From the NCBI GenBank assembly GCA_002329665.1, contig DCTV01000055.1:335-21755 (forward strand): a stretch of 21,421 nucleotides of DNA, in the 5' to 3' direction. A program made the translations under genes and the position numbers. The stretch is from Christensenella sp. UBA1431 (lineage in GTDB: Bacteria; Bacillota; Clostridia; Christensenellales; UBA1431). The notes below the pieces were generated by a model, which made no database searches, was not told where the DNA came from, and saw only the letters and a program-made list of their open reading frames with translations. Positions 1-7,333 of this stretch are shown in pieces; within the stretch, counting starts at the first letter, position 1, and each line of letters begins with the position of its first letter.

Positions 1-25
1 CTCTATCCAGCTGAGCTACAGGCGC
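1..25 (-). tRNA. 5' part of a tRNA gene, probably tRNA-Arg (truncated by window edge)
   Basis: The reverse complement of these bases begins GCGCCTGTAGCTCAGCTGG and continues ATAGAG. This is an acceptor strand followed by the D-stem and D-loop of a type I tRNA. The anticodon lies beyond the window, so the identity is inferred: a GCGCC acceptor start with this D-arm is typical of bacterial tRNA-Arg. A strong promoter lies about 90 bases upstream (113-141). Confidence 0.75.
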
Positions 26-112
26 ACATGCAAATCCGCGATTCCGGCCGGCTTTCAAAGGCGCTGAAACAAAGGCGGCAAGGGCCCGGCGAACGTCTGC
101 CGACAGTATTGA

Positions 113-141
113 ATTTTAACACAACTGCCGGTTACTGTCAA
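113..141 (-). promoter_or_regulatory. Promoter for the tRNA gene at the left edge
   Basis: On the minus strand there is a perfect TTGACA (141-136), a 17-base spacer and TAAAAT (118-113), a near-consensus housekeeping sigma promoter. Transcription would start near base 106 and run leftward into the tRNA after a leader of about 80 bases. The 26-279 gap otherwise holds only the yfcE terminator and GC-rich spacer. Confidence 0.75.
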
Positions 142-235
142 TATTAATCCGTTGTGCAAAAGCGCCCTCAAGACCCTCTTGCAGCCCCGTCGCGAGTCCT
201 TCGGGAAAAGCCCCAACCCGGCACGCAGAGTATTC

Positions 236-285
236 AAATAACCGTTCCCGTCGGCCGCCCGCGCAGCCCGCAACGACGGTTATTT
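236..285 (-). terminator. Terminator of the gerM-rph-rdgB-yfcE operon
   Basis: A perfect 10-base inverted repeat (AAATAACCGT at 285-276 and ACGGTTATTT at 245-236, minus strand) encloses a GC-rich 30-base loop that can pair further. The 5' arm contains the yfcE stop codon and the 3' arm ends in a U-rich stretch. The shape fits an intrinsic terminator, but the U-run is broken. Confidence 0.55.
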
Positions 286-792
286 CCGGGCGTCCAGCCT
301 CAGAAGGCTCGGGAAAATCTCCCCGCCTCGCAGTTCGATCAGGCCGCAGGTGGGATGCCTTTGCGGTCCGCGCGGCTCGGACGTGCTGCCGGGGTTCAGG
401 AAAACGTGTCGGCCGCTGGCGAACAGCTCGGGCACGTGCGTATGCCCGTAGAGTGTGATGTCGTAGCCGTGCTTGACGGCGTTCCTGATGAGCGGGCGCG
501 TGCCGAATTTGCGTATGCCGAAATGGTGGCCGTGGGTCAGGAAGAGCTTCCGCCCGCCGAGTTCGACCGTCAGTTCGGCGGGATAATTGCCGAAATCGCA
601 GTTCCCGCCCACGGCGTATACAGGGATGTCGTAAACGGTCTCGACGAACTGGACGTCCCTGACGCCGTCGCCCAGGTGCATCAGGCAGTCGAGCTTCCCC
701 AGCACGCCCAGCGCGCGCCGGATGGAAGCCAGGTCCCTGTGCGTGTCGGCGATCACGCCGACTCTGATGAGGCTTTCCTTCTCATCTTTCAT
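280..792 (-). CDS. yfcE: YfcE/MJ0936-type metallophosphoesterase
   Basis: A small cytoplasmic dimetal phosphodiesterase of the YfcE/YsnB family (170 aa, normal length). The ordered metal-binding motifs are visible: DTH at residues 16-18, GD at 41-42, GNCD at 63-66, THGH at 86-89 and GHTH at 116-119. The ATG overlaps the rdgB stop as ATGA, with a GGAGCAGG ribosome site just upstream, so the two are translationally coupled. It is the last gene of the gerM-rph-rdgB-yfcE operon, the same order as gerM-rph-ysnA-ysnB in Bacillus subtilis. Family members cleave phosphodiesters in vitro, but the cellular substrate is not settled. Family assignment is firm; the physiological role is open. Confidence 0.93.
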   Translation of the reverse strand: MKDEKESLIRVGVIADTHRDLASIRRALGVLGKLDCLMHLGDGVRDVQFVETVYDIPVYAVGGNCDFGNYPAELTVELGGRKLFLTHGHHFGIRKFGTRPLIRNAVKHGYDITLYGHTHVPELFASGRHVFLNPGSTSEPRGPQRHPTCGLIELRGGEIFPSLLRLDARK

Positions 793-1388
793 CTGACCTG
801 CTCCATGGCCAGCTTTTCCGCCAGGGTTCTGAGCGCACGGGCGCGGTGGCTGACCGTGTTCTTCTGCGCAGCGGACGCCTGCGCGAAGGTGCAGCCGAAA
901 GGCTCGTACCAGAATAGGGGATCATAACCGAATCCGTTTTCGCCCTGCGGCGCGCGCAATATCCTGCCCTCGCAGCGCCCCTCGGCGGTAAACGTCTTCC
1001 CGTCCGCCCTGCAAAGGGCCACGCAGCATACGAACGAAGCGGCGCGATATGGCTCGTCCACATGTTCGAGCGCCCGAAGCAGCTTATCGTTATTCGCCGC
1101 GTCGCCTGCGCGCTCCCCGGCATACCGCGCCGAATGCACGCCGGGCGCGCCGCCGAGCGCGTCCACGCACAGGCCGGAATCGTCGGCCAGAGCGTCCATT
1201 TTAGAGATGCGCACGGCCTCTTTCGCCTTCTTCAGCGCGTTCTCCGCAAACGTCGCGCCGTCCTCAACTACGGTGAGTTCCAGCCCCGCCTGTGCGAGCG
1301 TGAGTACGCGCGGGTAGAACCCGGCAAAGATCGCCCGTATCTCTTCCAGCTTTCCTTCGTTGTTGGTCGCCAGCAGCAACGTATTCAT
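789..1388 (-). CDS. rdgB: dITP/XTP pyrophosphatase (non-canonical purine NTP pyrophosphatase)
   Basis: RdgB/HAM1 family house-cleaning enzyme that hydrolyses dITP, dXTP and ITP to the monophosphate and pyrophosphate, keeping deaminated purines out of nucleic acids. With the ATG at 1388 the product is 199 aa, the usual size. Visible motifs are the substrate-binding TNNEGK at 8-13, the metal-site LADDSGL at 67-73, GFGYDPLF at 152-159 and the C-terminal SHR at 180-182. An upstream in-frame GTG (1397) exists, but GAGGTGG sits 5 bases before the ATG, which decides the start. It follows rph after 51 bases and overlaps yfcE by four. Confident call. Confidence 0.95.
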   Translation of the reverse strand: MNTLLLATNNEGKLEEIRAIFAGFYPRVLTLAQAGLELTVVEDGATFAENALKKAKEAVRISKMDALADDSGLCVDALGGAPGVHSARYAGERAGDAANNDKLLRALEHVDEPYRAASFVCCVALCRADGKTFTAEGRCEGRILRAPQGENGFGYDPLFWYEPFGCTFAQASAAQKNTVSHRARALRTLAEKLAMEQVR

Positions 1389-1439
1389 ACAGACCACCTC
1401 ACACCCTTTGCATGTTGTCGCCCTAGTGAAAATGGGAGC

Positions 1440-2168
1440 CTACCGGCCGGGGTCCTCGCCCAACGCCCGCTTCTGCGCCCTGATCAGTTCCCGGATGCCT
1501 TTGTTGCCGAGGGCCAACAGCTCGTCCAGCTGCCTGCGCGAAAAAGGGCCGCCCTCGGCAGTGCCCTGCACTTCCACGACACCGCCTTTGCCCGTCATCA
1601 CCAGGTTCAGATCCGCCTGCGCCCCGGAATCCTCCGTATAGCAAAGATCCAGCAGCGCCTTATTTTGCACCAGCCCGACGCTCACCGCCGCCAAATGGTC
1701 CAGGAGCGGAGAATCGCTGAGGTCCCCCTCTTTTCGATGGCGACGGACTGCCAGCGCCAGCGCCACGAACCCGCCAGTGACCGACGCCGTACGCGTCCCG
1801 CCGTCGGCCTCGATCACGTCGCAGTCGACGGTGATGGTGCGTTCGCCCAGCAGCGCCATGTCTACCACGCTTCGCAGGCTTCTCCCGATCAGCCGCTGGA
1901 TCTCCGCCGCGCGGCCGTCCTGCCTGAGAATGGGGCGCGGCTTGCGCTTCCTGCCGGTCGAACCGGGGAGCATGCCATACTCGGCGTGCACCCAGCCGAG
2001 CCCCGTCTCCAGCCTGAAAGGCGGTACCTTGTCCTCCAGCGTCGCGGTGCAGATGACGCGCGTGCGGCCGCACTCCATCAGCACCGACCCGTCGGCCGAC
2101 GGGATGAAGCCGGGCGTGATGGTGACCGGCCTCAATTCGTCCGCTTTTCGGTTGTCAATACGGATCAT
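1440..2168 (-). CDS. rph: Ribonuclease PH
   Basis: Phosphorolytic 3'-to-5' exoribonuclease that trims tRNA 3' ends, releasing nucleoside diphosphates; it works as a hexamer in the cytoplasm. The product is 242 aa. The N-terminus MIRIDNRKADELRP matches the family opening. The phosphate-binding GGTRTA is at 123-128, and the acidic catalytic region around D180 and D186 (YTEDSGAQADLN) is intact. The ATG at 2168 lies inside the last codons of gerM (14-base overlap) and has GAGAGGA in front of it. A longer in-frame version would add ten unlike residues and is rejected. Position between gerM and rdgB matches other Firmicutes. Confidence 0.96.
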   Translation of the reverse strand: MIRIDNRKADELRPVTITPGFIPSADGSVLMECGRTRVICTATLEDKVPPFRLETGLGWVHAEYGMLPGSTGRKRKPRPILRQDGRAAEIQRLIGRSLRSVVDMALLGERTITVDCDVIEADGGTRTASVTGGFVALALAVRRHRKEGDLSDSPLLDHLAAVSVGLVQNKALLDLCYTEDSGAQADLNLVMTGKGGVVEVQGTAEGGPFSRRQLDELLALGNKGIRELIRAQKRALGEDPGR

Positions 2169-3132
2169 ATTCCTCTCCCAACGTGTTGAACGCCGCAACC
2201 GTTTCCGCGTCCGGCCAGAAATTCATCACGGGACGGTAATCGGCGCCCTCGACGGTGACCAGCATCGCGTTGGTATGCGCCAGTTCGTGGCACACGCAGC
2301 TGAGCGCCAACAGCACGCGGCTCTCGAGTCCGGGGTGTTCCGCCAGGCAGTCGAACTCCCTGGAAAAATCCAGCCTCACTACGCCCTCCTCCACGCGCGC
2401 GTCGATAAGCCTGCAACCGGCCGGGAACATCGACGTCAGGCCGTATTCGGCCTTCGGCGTTATCATCGCGTTCACGGCCTGCTTCAGTGTGGGGAGACCG
2501 GTAAAATGCATCGTCACAGGCGCGAGCAGCCCGCTTTTCCCGCTGACGTAGTACAGGGTGCAGGTCACGCCGGCCTTCGTTTTCCCGCCCGCAAATATCT
2601 CGTTCACCGGTCTCGGTAGCAACACGCCCGCGACGTTGGTGCCCTTGGCGAGCGTGGTGACCGGCCGCCCGTCCACCGACAGGGACACCCCGTTTACCCC
2701 CTCGACGGAGCAGAGCGAATTGACGATGCAGTTGACCATCTCGCTTTCTTCGCGCGCGTTTTTGGGCTTCAACGTGCCGCTGACGATGTCGACTTTGGCG
2801 ACGTTGTTCTGGACTTCGGCGCTAAACGTGAGTCTACGCGGCAGTACGGGGGTCAGTCCCAGCGGGTCTACGACGCAGCAGTTCTCGGCGTTGGCGAGCT
2901 GTGCGTAGAGCACCTCCGACACTATGTCGCCCATCGAACGTATCCTTCGCGCCGCCGGCACGATATACCCGTTCGCGCCACGGTAATAAAGCGTAACCTC
3001 CGCCCGCCGATCAGCCGGGTGCAGGGCCTTCGGCGTCGTTTCGTCCGCGTCGCCGCCGGAAGGGCCGCACCCCGAAACCAGGCATATGAGCAGCAGGACC
3101 GCGCCCGCCGCCCGAAAAGCGCTCCCTTTCAT
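2155..3132 (-). CDS. gerM: GerM-like lipoprotein with two GerMN domains
   Basis: A 325-aa exported protein. The first 21 residues form a lipoprotein signal peptide with the lipobox VSGC (lipidated Cys22), followed by a polar linker. Two GerMN repeats follow, starting near residues 46 (EVTLYYRGANGY) and 188 (VTCTLYYVSGKSG). In B. subtilis GerM is a sporulation and germination lipoprotein linked to spore-coat/peptidoglycan steps; similar proteins also occur outside sporulation, so a spore role here is inferred. GGGGGG lies 8 bases before the ATG and is partly inside a leader hairpin. It leads the gerM-rph-rdgB-yfcE operon, and its end overlaps rph by 14 bases. Confidence 0.88.
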   Translation of the reverse strand: MKGSAFRAAGAVLLLICLVSGCGPSGGDADETTPKALHPADRRAEVTLYYRGANGYIVPAARRIRSMGDIVSEVLYAQLANAENCCVVDPLGLTPVLPRRLTFSAEVQNNVAKVDIVSGTLKPKNAREESEMVNCIVNSLCSVEGVNGVSLSVDGRPVTTLAKGTNVAGVLLPRPVNEIFAGGKTKAGVTCTLYYVSGKSGLLAPVTMHFTGLPTLKQAVNAMITPKAEYGLTSMFPAGCRLIDARVEEGVVRLDFSREFDCLAEHPGLESRVLLALSCVCHELAHTNAMLVTVEGADYRPVMNFWPDAETVAAFNTLGEEYDPY

Positions 3133-3143
3133 CAGATGTACCC

Positions 3144-3185
3144 CCCAAAGCCTGTTTTATACTCATGCGTATGCTTGGCTTTGGG
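3144..3185 (-). promoter_or_regulatory. Leader hairpin of gerM overlapping its ribosome binding site
   Basis: In the gerM transcript the 9-base arm CCCAAAGCC (3185-3177) is the exact complement of GGCUUUGGG (3152-3144), with a 24-base loop that holds an inner AUAC/GUAU pair. The 3' arm runs directly into the G-run that serves as the gerM ribosome site, so the fold could limit translation. Function is inferred. Confidence 0.5.
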
Positions 3186-3207
3186 AGAGTATGAACGCTA
3201 TATGCCT

Positions 3208-3235
3208 ATTCTATCACATGTACGCCAATGGACAA
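3208..3235 (-). promoter_or_regulatory. Candidate promoter of the gerM operon
   Basis: The minus strand reads TTGTCC (3235-3230), 16 bases, then TAGAAT (3213-3208). The -10 box is good and the -35 box is fair. The -35 overlaps that of the opposite rqcH promoter. A sporulation-sigma promoter closer to the gene cannot be excluded. Confidence 0.5.
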
Positions 3236-3257
3236 GTGTTTCGGCCGGCATTATAAT
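3229..3257 (+). promoter_or_regulatory. Promoter of rqcH
   Basis: TGGACA (3229-3234), a 17-base spacer and a perfect TATAAT (3252-3257). Transcription would begin near 3264, about 26 bases before the TTG start codon. Confidence 0.72.
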
Positions 3258-3289
3258 GGACAGGAAAACGGGAAAGGGGGCAATCGCTC

Positions 3290-5050
3290 TTGATCATGGA
3301 CGGCATCGCCATGCGGGCTGTTTTATGTGAGCTCAGGGATGCGCTTTCGGGCGGCCGCGTGGACAGGATTCACCAGCCCGAACCGGACCTGTTGGTCCTG
3401 CACATCCGAAACGGCGGGATCAGCCACCGCCTGCTGCTCTCGGCCAGCGCGAACAACTGCCGGCTGCACCTCACGCAGGCCGAATGGAAGAACCCTTTAC
3501 AGGCGCCCAATCTTTGCATGCTGCTTCGCAAACGCCTCATTGGCGCGCGCTTGGCGGGCGTGGAGCAGGACGGCCTCGAGCGTATCGCCCGCATCCGGTT
3601 CGAGGGGACGGACGAACTCGGGCGGCCCGTTTCCCATACGCTCGTTACCGAGATCATGGGCCGGCATTCCAACGTCATACTCGTCGGGAGCGACGGGAGG
3701 ATCGTCGATAGCGTCAAGCGCGTGCCGCCGGGCATGAGCCGCGTCAGGCAGGTCCTGCCCGGCCTGGCGTACGCGCCCCCGCCTGCGCAGGACAAGCTCG
3801 ACCCGCTATCCATGGACGCGCGCGACTTCACCCTGCTGCTCGCTTCGCGCGCCGGCGGCGCGCTGGACAGGTACCTGTCGTCGCGGCTGACGGGGGTCTC
3901 GCGGCAAACAGCGGCGGACATCGTTCAGCCCGCGCTGCCTTCCCCCGCCGCTGTTACGTCCCTTTCCTCCGACCAGATCCGCGCCCTCGCCGCCGCCCTG
4001 GCGGGTTTCTTCCAAAAGGTGCGCTCCTGCGACTTCTCCCCCACGCTGATATCGGACGCAGGCGGCGTGCCCGCCGGATTCGCCCCCTACCGCCCCGCGG
4101 GGCTGCCGGACGAGCTGCTCTCCACGCAGCCGTGCATGAGCCGGGCGCTGGAACTCTATTACCTTGGCCGAGAGCGCAAAGCGCGCATCGGGCAGAAGGC
4201 CCAGGCGCTGGTTTCTGCGGTGAACGTACGGCTCGAACGCAGCCGCAGCCGCCTCGCGCTGCACGAAGAACTCCTCGCACAGCCGAATAAGGGGGAACGC
4301 TACCGGCGCTACGGCGAACTGCTCACGGCCAACCTGCACACGATTAAAAAGGGCGAGCGTATCGCAAGGGTCACCGACTATCACTCCCCGGAGCAGGAGA
4401 AGGTGGACATCGAACTGGACGAGCGGCTCTCCCCCGCCCGAAACGCGCAACGGTATTTCAGGCTCTACGCGAAGCACAAGTCCGCGCTGGACAACGCAAT
4501 AAAGCAGGCCGCCGCCGCAAAGGACGAGATCGCGTATTACGAAGGGCTGCTCTTCCAGATCGGCGAATGCACCGAAACCGAAGAACTCGAAGAGATTCGC
4601 TCGGAACTCGAGAACGCGGGGATCCTCCGGGCGCCGGCGTCCGGGAAGAAAAAGAAGGCGGCGGCAAAGTCAAAACCGCTCAGGTTCACATCGTCCGACG
4701 GGTTCGAGATGCGCGCCGGCAGGAACAACGCGCAGAACGACGAGCTCACGCTCCGTTGGGCGCGGCCGGGCGACGTCTGGCTGCACGCGAAGGACATCCC
4801 CGGTTCGCACGTCGTGATCCGCACCGGCGGGCTCGATGTGCCCGAGAGTACGCTCCTCGAGGCGGCGACCCTCGCCGCGCTGCACAGCGCGGCCAAAAAC
4901 GCGGCCGCCGTCCCCGTCGACCATACGCTGAAAAAATACGTGAAAAAGCCGGGCAAGGCCGCGCCCGGCATGGTCATCTACACGCACCAGAAAACTTTTA
5001 TCGTCAGGCCCGACCCGAAGGCCCTGAAAGGCGTGACGCCTATCGAATAA
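3290..5050 (+). CDS. rqcH: RqcH / NFACT family ribosome quality-control protein (Rqc2 homologue)
   Basis: Binds the 50S-nascent chain complex left after ribosome splitting and recruits tRNA-Ala to add C-terminal alanine tails that mark the chain for proteolysis; formerly annotated as a fibronectin-binding protein (FbpA). The 586 residues show the NFACT-N domain (about 1-180, with EIMGRHSN at 121-128), a middle helical/coiled-coil part (about 300-440) and the NFACT-R domain (about 465-575, with WLHAKDIPGSHVVI). The TTG at 3290 is chosen because AAAGGGGG lies 9 bases upstream and because family members start two residues before the DGI motif. The family Asp-Arg tRNA-binding pair appears as E97-R98. 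The gene is monocistronic as seen, with an 11-base convergent overlap with pyrE. Confidence 0.93.
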   Translation: MIMDGIAMRAVLCELRDALSGGRVDRIHQPEPDLLVLHIRNGGISHRLLLSASANNCRLHLTQAEWKNPLQAPNLCMLLRKRLIGARLAGVEQDGLERIARIRFEGTDELGRPVSHTLVTEIMGRHSNVILVGSDGRIVDSVKRVPPGMSRVRQVLPGLAYAPPPAQDKLDPLSMDARDFTLLLASRAGGALDRYLSSRLTGVSRQTAADIVQPALPSPAAVTSLSSDQIRALAAALAGFFQKVRSCDFSPTLISDAGGVPAGFAPYRPAGLPDELLSTQPCMSRALELYYLGRERKARIGQKAQALVSAVNVRLERSRSRLALHEELLAQPNKGERYRRYGELLTANLHTIKKGERIARVTDYHSPEQEKVDIELDERLSPARNAQRYFRLYAKHKSALDNAIKQAAAAKDEIAYYEGLLFQIGECTETEELEEIRSELENAGILRAPASGKKKKAAAKSKPLRFTSSDGFEMRAGRNNAQNDELTLRWARPGDVWLHAKDIPGSHVVIRTGGLDVPESTLLEAATLAALHSAAKNAAAVPVDHTLKKYVKKPGKAAPGMVIYTHQKTFIVRPDPKALKGVTPIE

Positions 5051-5618
5051 AGGCGCGGCTCCCGGGTTTGATAAGCGGCGCGCCGGCCCTGCACACCGGG
5101 CATTCATCCGGCGGATACGAAACGATCTCCATCGAGACGAGGCTTTCGAGCCTGCACCCGAACTCGACTGCCCCGGCCGTCCTGTCCACCATCACGCCCA
5201 CGCCCGCGGCGCGCGCGCCCCTATCCTCGAGGAGGCGCAGCACTTCCCTCACCGACCCGCCGGTGGTCACCACGTCCTCGACGACCAGCACGCGCTGGCC
5301 TTCGCGCACATCGAACCCCCGGCGCAGCGTCATCACGCCGTCTAACCGCTCCGCGAACACGTTGCGCGTTTTGAGCGCCCGCGACACCTCGTAGGCCATG
5401 ATGATGCCGCCCAGCGCGGGGCCGATCACCAGGTCGACCGCTTCGCCCCCGAACCTCTTTGCCAGCTCGGCGCAGAGCATCTCGCTGTATTCCGGGTACT
5501 CGAAGAGGCGCGCGCACTGCATGTACGTAGCGCTGTGCCTGCCCGACGTGAGCAGGAAATGCCCTTTCTGAACCACGCCCGTCTTTTCGAAAACCGCAAG
5601 AATCTCGTTTTCCGTCAT
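5040..5618 (-). CDS. pyrE: Orotate phosphoribosyltransferase
   Basis: Joins orotate to PRPP to give orotidine 5'-phosphate, step five of UMP synthesis. The 192-aa product carries the PRPP loop VLVVEDVVTTGGSV at 110-123. It also has a C-terminal segment with CPVC at 173-176 followed by PLIKPGS, characteristic of the Thermus/clostridial type of PyrE rather than the E. coli type. The ATG at 5618 is preceded by GGAGGA; an in-frame TTG at 5630 would use that ribosome site as coding sequence and is rejected. It is the last gene of the pyr operon, 21 bases after pyrD, and its stop region overlaps the end of rqcH by 11 bases. Confidence 0.95.
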   Translation of the reverse strand: MTENEILAVFEKTGVVQKGHFLLTSGRHSATYMQCARLFEYPEYSEMLCAELAKRFGGEAVDLVIGPALGGIIMAYEVSRALKTRNVFAERLDGVMTLRRGFDVREGQRVLVVEDVVTTGGSVREVLRLLEDRGARAAGVGVMVDRTAGAVEFGCRLESLVSMEIVSYPPDECPVCRAGAPLIKPGSRAFIR

Positions 5619-5639
5619 ATCTTCCTCCAAATAGCGTCT

Positions 5640-6557
5640 TCATGCTTTCAGCGCGCCGACCAGCGCGTTCACGTCGCCGATGCCCTGTTCTTTTAGATAG
5701 CGTTCCAGTTCCGCGACGATGTGCACGCAGGCCGTCGGCGAAACGACGGTCGCCGTTCCTACCATGAACGCCCGCGCGCCGCAGAGCAGGAACGCGGCCG
5801 CGTCCTCGCCGCTCATGATCCCGCCCATGCCGATGACCGGGATAGTAACGGCCCGGGCCGCCTCGTAGACCATGCGCAGCGCGACGGGCCGTATCGCTGG
5901 GCCCGACAGCCCGCCTGTGACGTTTGCGAGGACCGGGCGCATGTTTTTTACGTCGACCGCCATGCCGGTGATGGTGTTGATGAGCGATATGGCGTCCGCG
6001 CCGCCTTCCCGGGCCGCCAGCGCCGTCTCCCCGATGTCGGACGTGTTGGGCGAAAGCTTCACGGCCAGCGGCTTGCCGCCCGACTCCGTCTTCACCCGCC
6101 GCGTGATTTCGAGCACGGATTCCGGGCGCGTGCCGAACGCCACGCCGCCCTCCTTCACGTTGGGGCAGGAGATGTTGAGTTCGAGCATGTCGACCCGGCT
6201 CTTCGAGAGCATCGCGGCGATTTTACAGTATTCTTCGGCCGTGTTCCCCGCGATGTTGGCGATAACCGCCGTGCCCGAATCCGCCAGCCTGGGCAGGTGG
6301 TCGCGAAGGAACGCCCGCACGCCCGGGTTCTGCAGCCCGACGCTGTTGAGCATCCCCGACGGCGTCTCCGCGATCCTGGGCGGCGGGTTGCCCTGTCGCG
6401 GCTCGAGCGTAAGCCCTTTTACGCAGATGGCGCCGAGCTTATGGAGCGGGAAATACCTTTGATACTCCTCGCCGAAGCCGAACGTGCCCGACGCAGCGAT
6501 GCACGGATTCTTCATCGGCACCCCGCAGACCTCGACAGCGAGCGACGGCCTATCCAC
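5640..6557 (-). CDS. pyrD: Dihydroorotate dehydrogenase B (NAD+), catalytic subunit
   Basis: Class 1B FMN enzyme that oxidises dihydroorotate to orotate and passes electrons to PyrK and then NAD+. It is about 305 aa, standard for PyrDB. Visible features are the N-terminal MKNPCIAASG region, the catalytic loop LNISCPNVKEGG with the active-site Cys near residue 131, and the FMN phosphate site GMGGIMSGEDA near 244-254. The start lies inside the end of pyrK: GTG at 6557 has GGAGGTG seven bases upstream, and a TTG at 6560 is possible but closer than optimal. Overlap with pyrK implies translational coupling, as expected for partner subunits. Confidence 0.94.
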   Translation of the reverse strand: MDRPSLAVEVCGVPMKNPCIAASGTFGFGEEYQRYFPLHKLGAICVKGLTLEPRQGNPPPRIAETPSGMLNSVGLQNPGVRAFLRDHLPRLADSGTAVIANIAGNTAEEYCKIAAMLSKSRVDMLELNISCPNVKEGGVAFGTRPESVLEITRRVKTESGGKPLAVKLSPNTSDIGETALAAREGGADAISLINTITGMAVDVKNMRPVLANVTGGLSGPAIRPVALRMVYEAARAVTIPVIGMGGIMSGEDAAAFLLCGARAFMVGTATVVSPTACVHIVAELERYLKEQGIGDVNALVGALKA

Positions 6558-7323
6558 CAAAGACCACCTCCCCGAGCGGGAACACCGGACCGTCCGCGCA
6601 AACGCGCCTGTATTCCCAGCCTTCCCCCGCGCGGACCCTGCAGCTGCAGGTCAGACAGGCCCCCACCCCGCAGCCCATGCGCTCCTCGAGCGATACCTGG
6701 CATACAAGGTTTCGGAAGCAGCCGAGTCCCTGCATCGCGCGGTACATCCCCTCCGGCCCGCAGGCCCAGACCGCGTCGGGGCGCTCTGTTTCGATAAGGC
6801 GCGCGGCCGCGTCGCAGGCGCTGCACTTTACCCCGAGCGAGCCGTCGTCGGTCACGGCGCGAAGGCTCCGGCAGCACGCCTCGAACCGGTCAAGGGCGAA
6901 GGCGTACGAAGCGGAGGCAAACCCCAGCACGGCGTCGCAGTCTGCCCGGCCCTTCAAAAACTGCGCCGCATGCAGGAGCGGCGCGGCGCCCATGCCCCCG
7001 CCGACGAGCAGGACGCGCCGCGCGCCTTCGGGGAGGCTGTATCCGCTGCCCAGCGGACCCAGGACGTCGAGGACGGTATCCGGTTTTGTTTGGCTTAGAA
7101 CCCGCGTCCCTTCGCCGCGCACGGCGTACGCCACGGCGGCCGTCCCGTCCTGAGGGTCCGTGCGGTGGATCGAAAAAGGACGGCGCAAAAAAACGCCGCC
7201 GCCCACGGCGACGTGCAAAAAAGTCCCCGGCGCCGCCCCGAGCACCTCCGGCGGAGCCGACAGTTCCAGTTCGAACACGCCGTCTGAAAGCGGCCTGTTC
7301 CGGACAACGCGCATCAGGCCCAT
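6550..7323 (-). CDS. pyrK: Dihydroorotate dehydrogenase B, electron-transfer subunit
   Basis: FAD and [2Fe-2S] protein that links PyrD to NAD+. The 257 residues show the flavin-binding RRPFSI at 48-53, the nucleotide-binding LLVGGGMGAAPL at 105-116 and the iron-sulfur Cys set CGVGACLTC (C218, C223, C226) plus C242 in RRVCADGPVF. The ATG at 7323 has AGGAGGG five bases upstream; an internal ATG three codons later is less well placed. It lies 10 bases after pyrF and overlaps pyrD. Firm assignment. Confidence 0.95.
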   Translation of the reverse strand: MGLMRVVRNRPLSDGVFELELSAPPEVLGAAPGTFLHVAVGGGVFLRRPFSIHRTDPQDGTAAVAYAVRGEGTRVLSQTKPDTVLDVLGPLGSGYSLPEGARRVLLVGGGMGAAPLLHAAQFLKGRADCDAVLGFASASYAFALDRFEACCRSLRAVTDDGSLGVKCSACDAAARLIETERPDAVWACGPEGMYRAMQGLGCFRNLVCQVSLEERMGCGVGACLTCSCRVRAGEGWEYRRVCADGPVFPLGEVVFGG

Positions 7324-7333
7324 CCGTACCCTC

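Noticed and set aside
1062..2189. A 375-residue plus-strand open frame opposite rdgB and rph
   Set aside because: Shadow of two conserved minus-strand genes, with Arg/Gln/Pro-rich composition and no family features.
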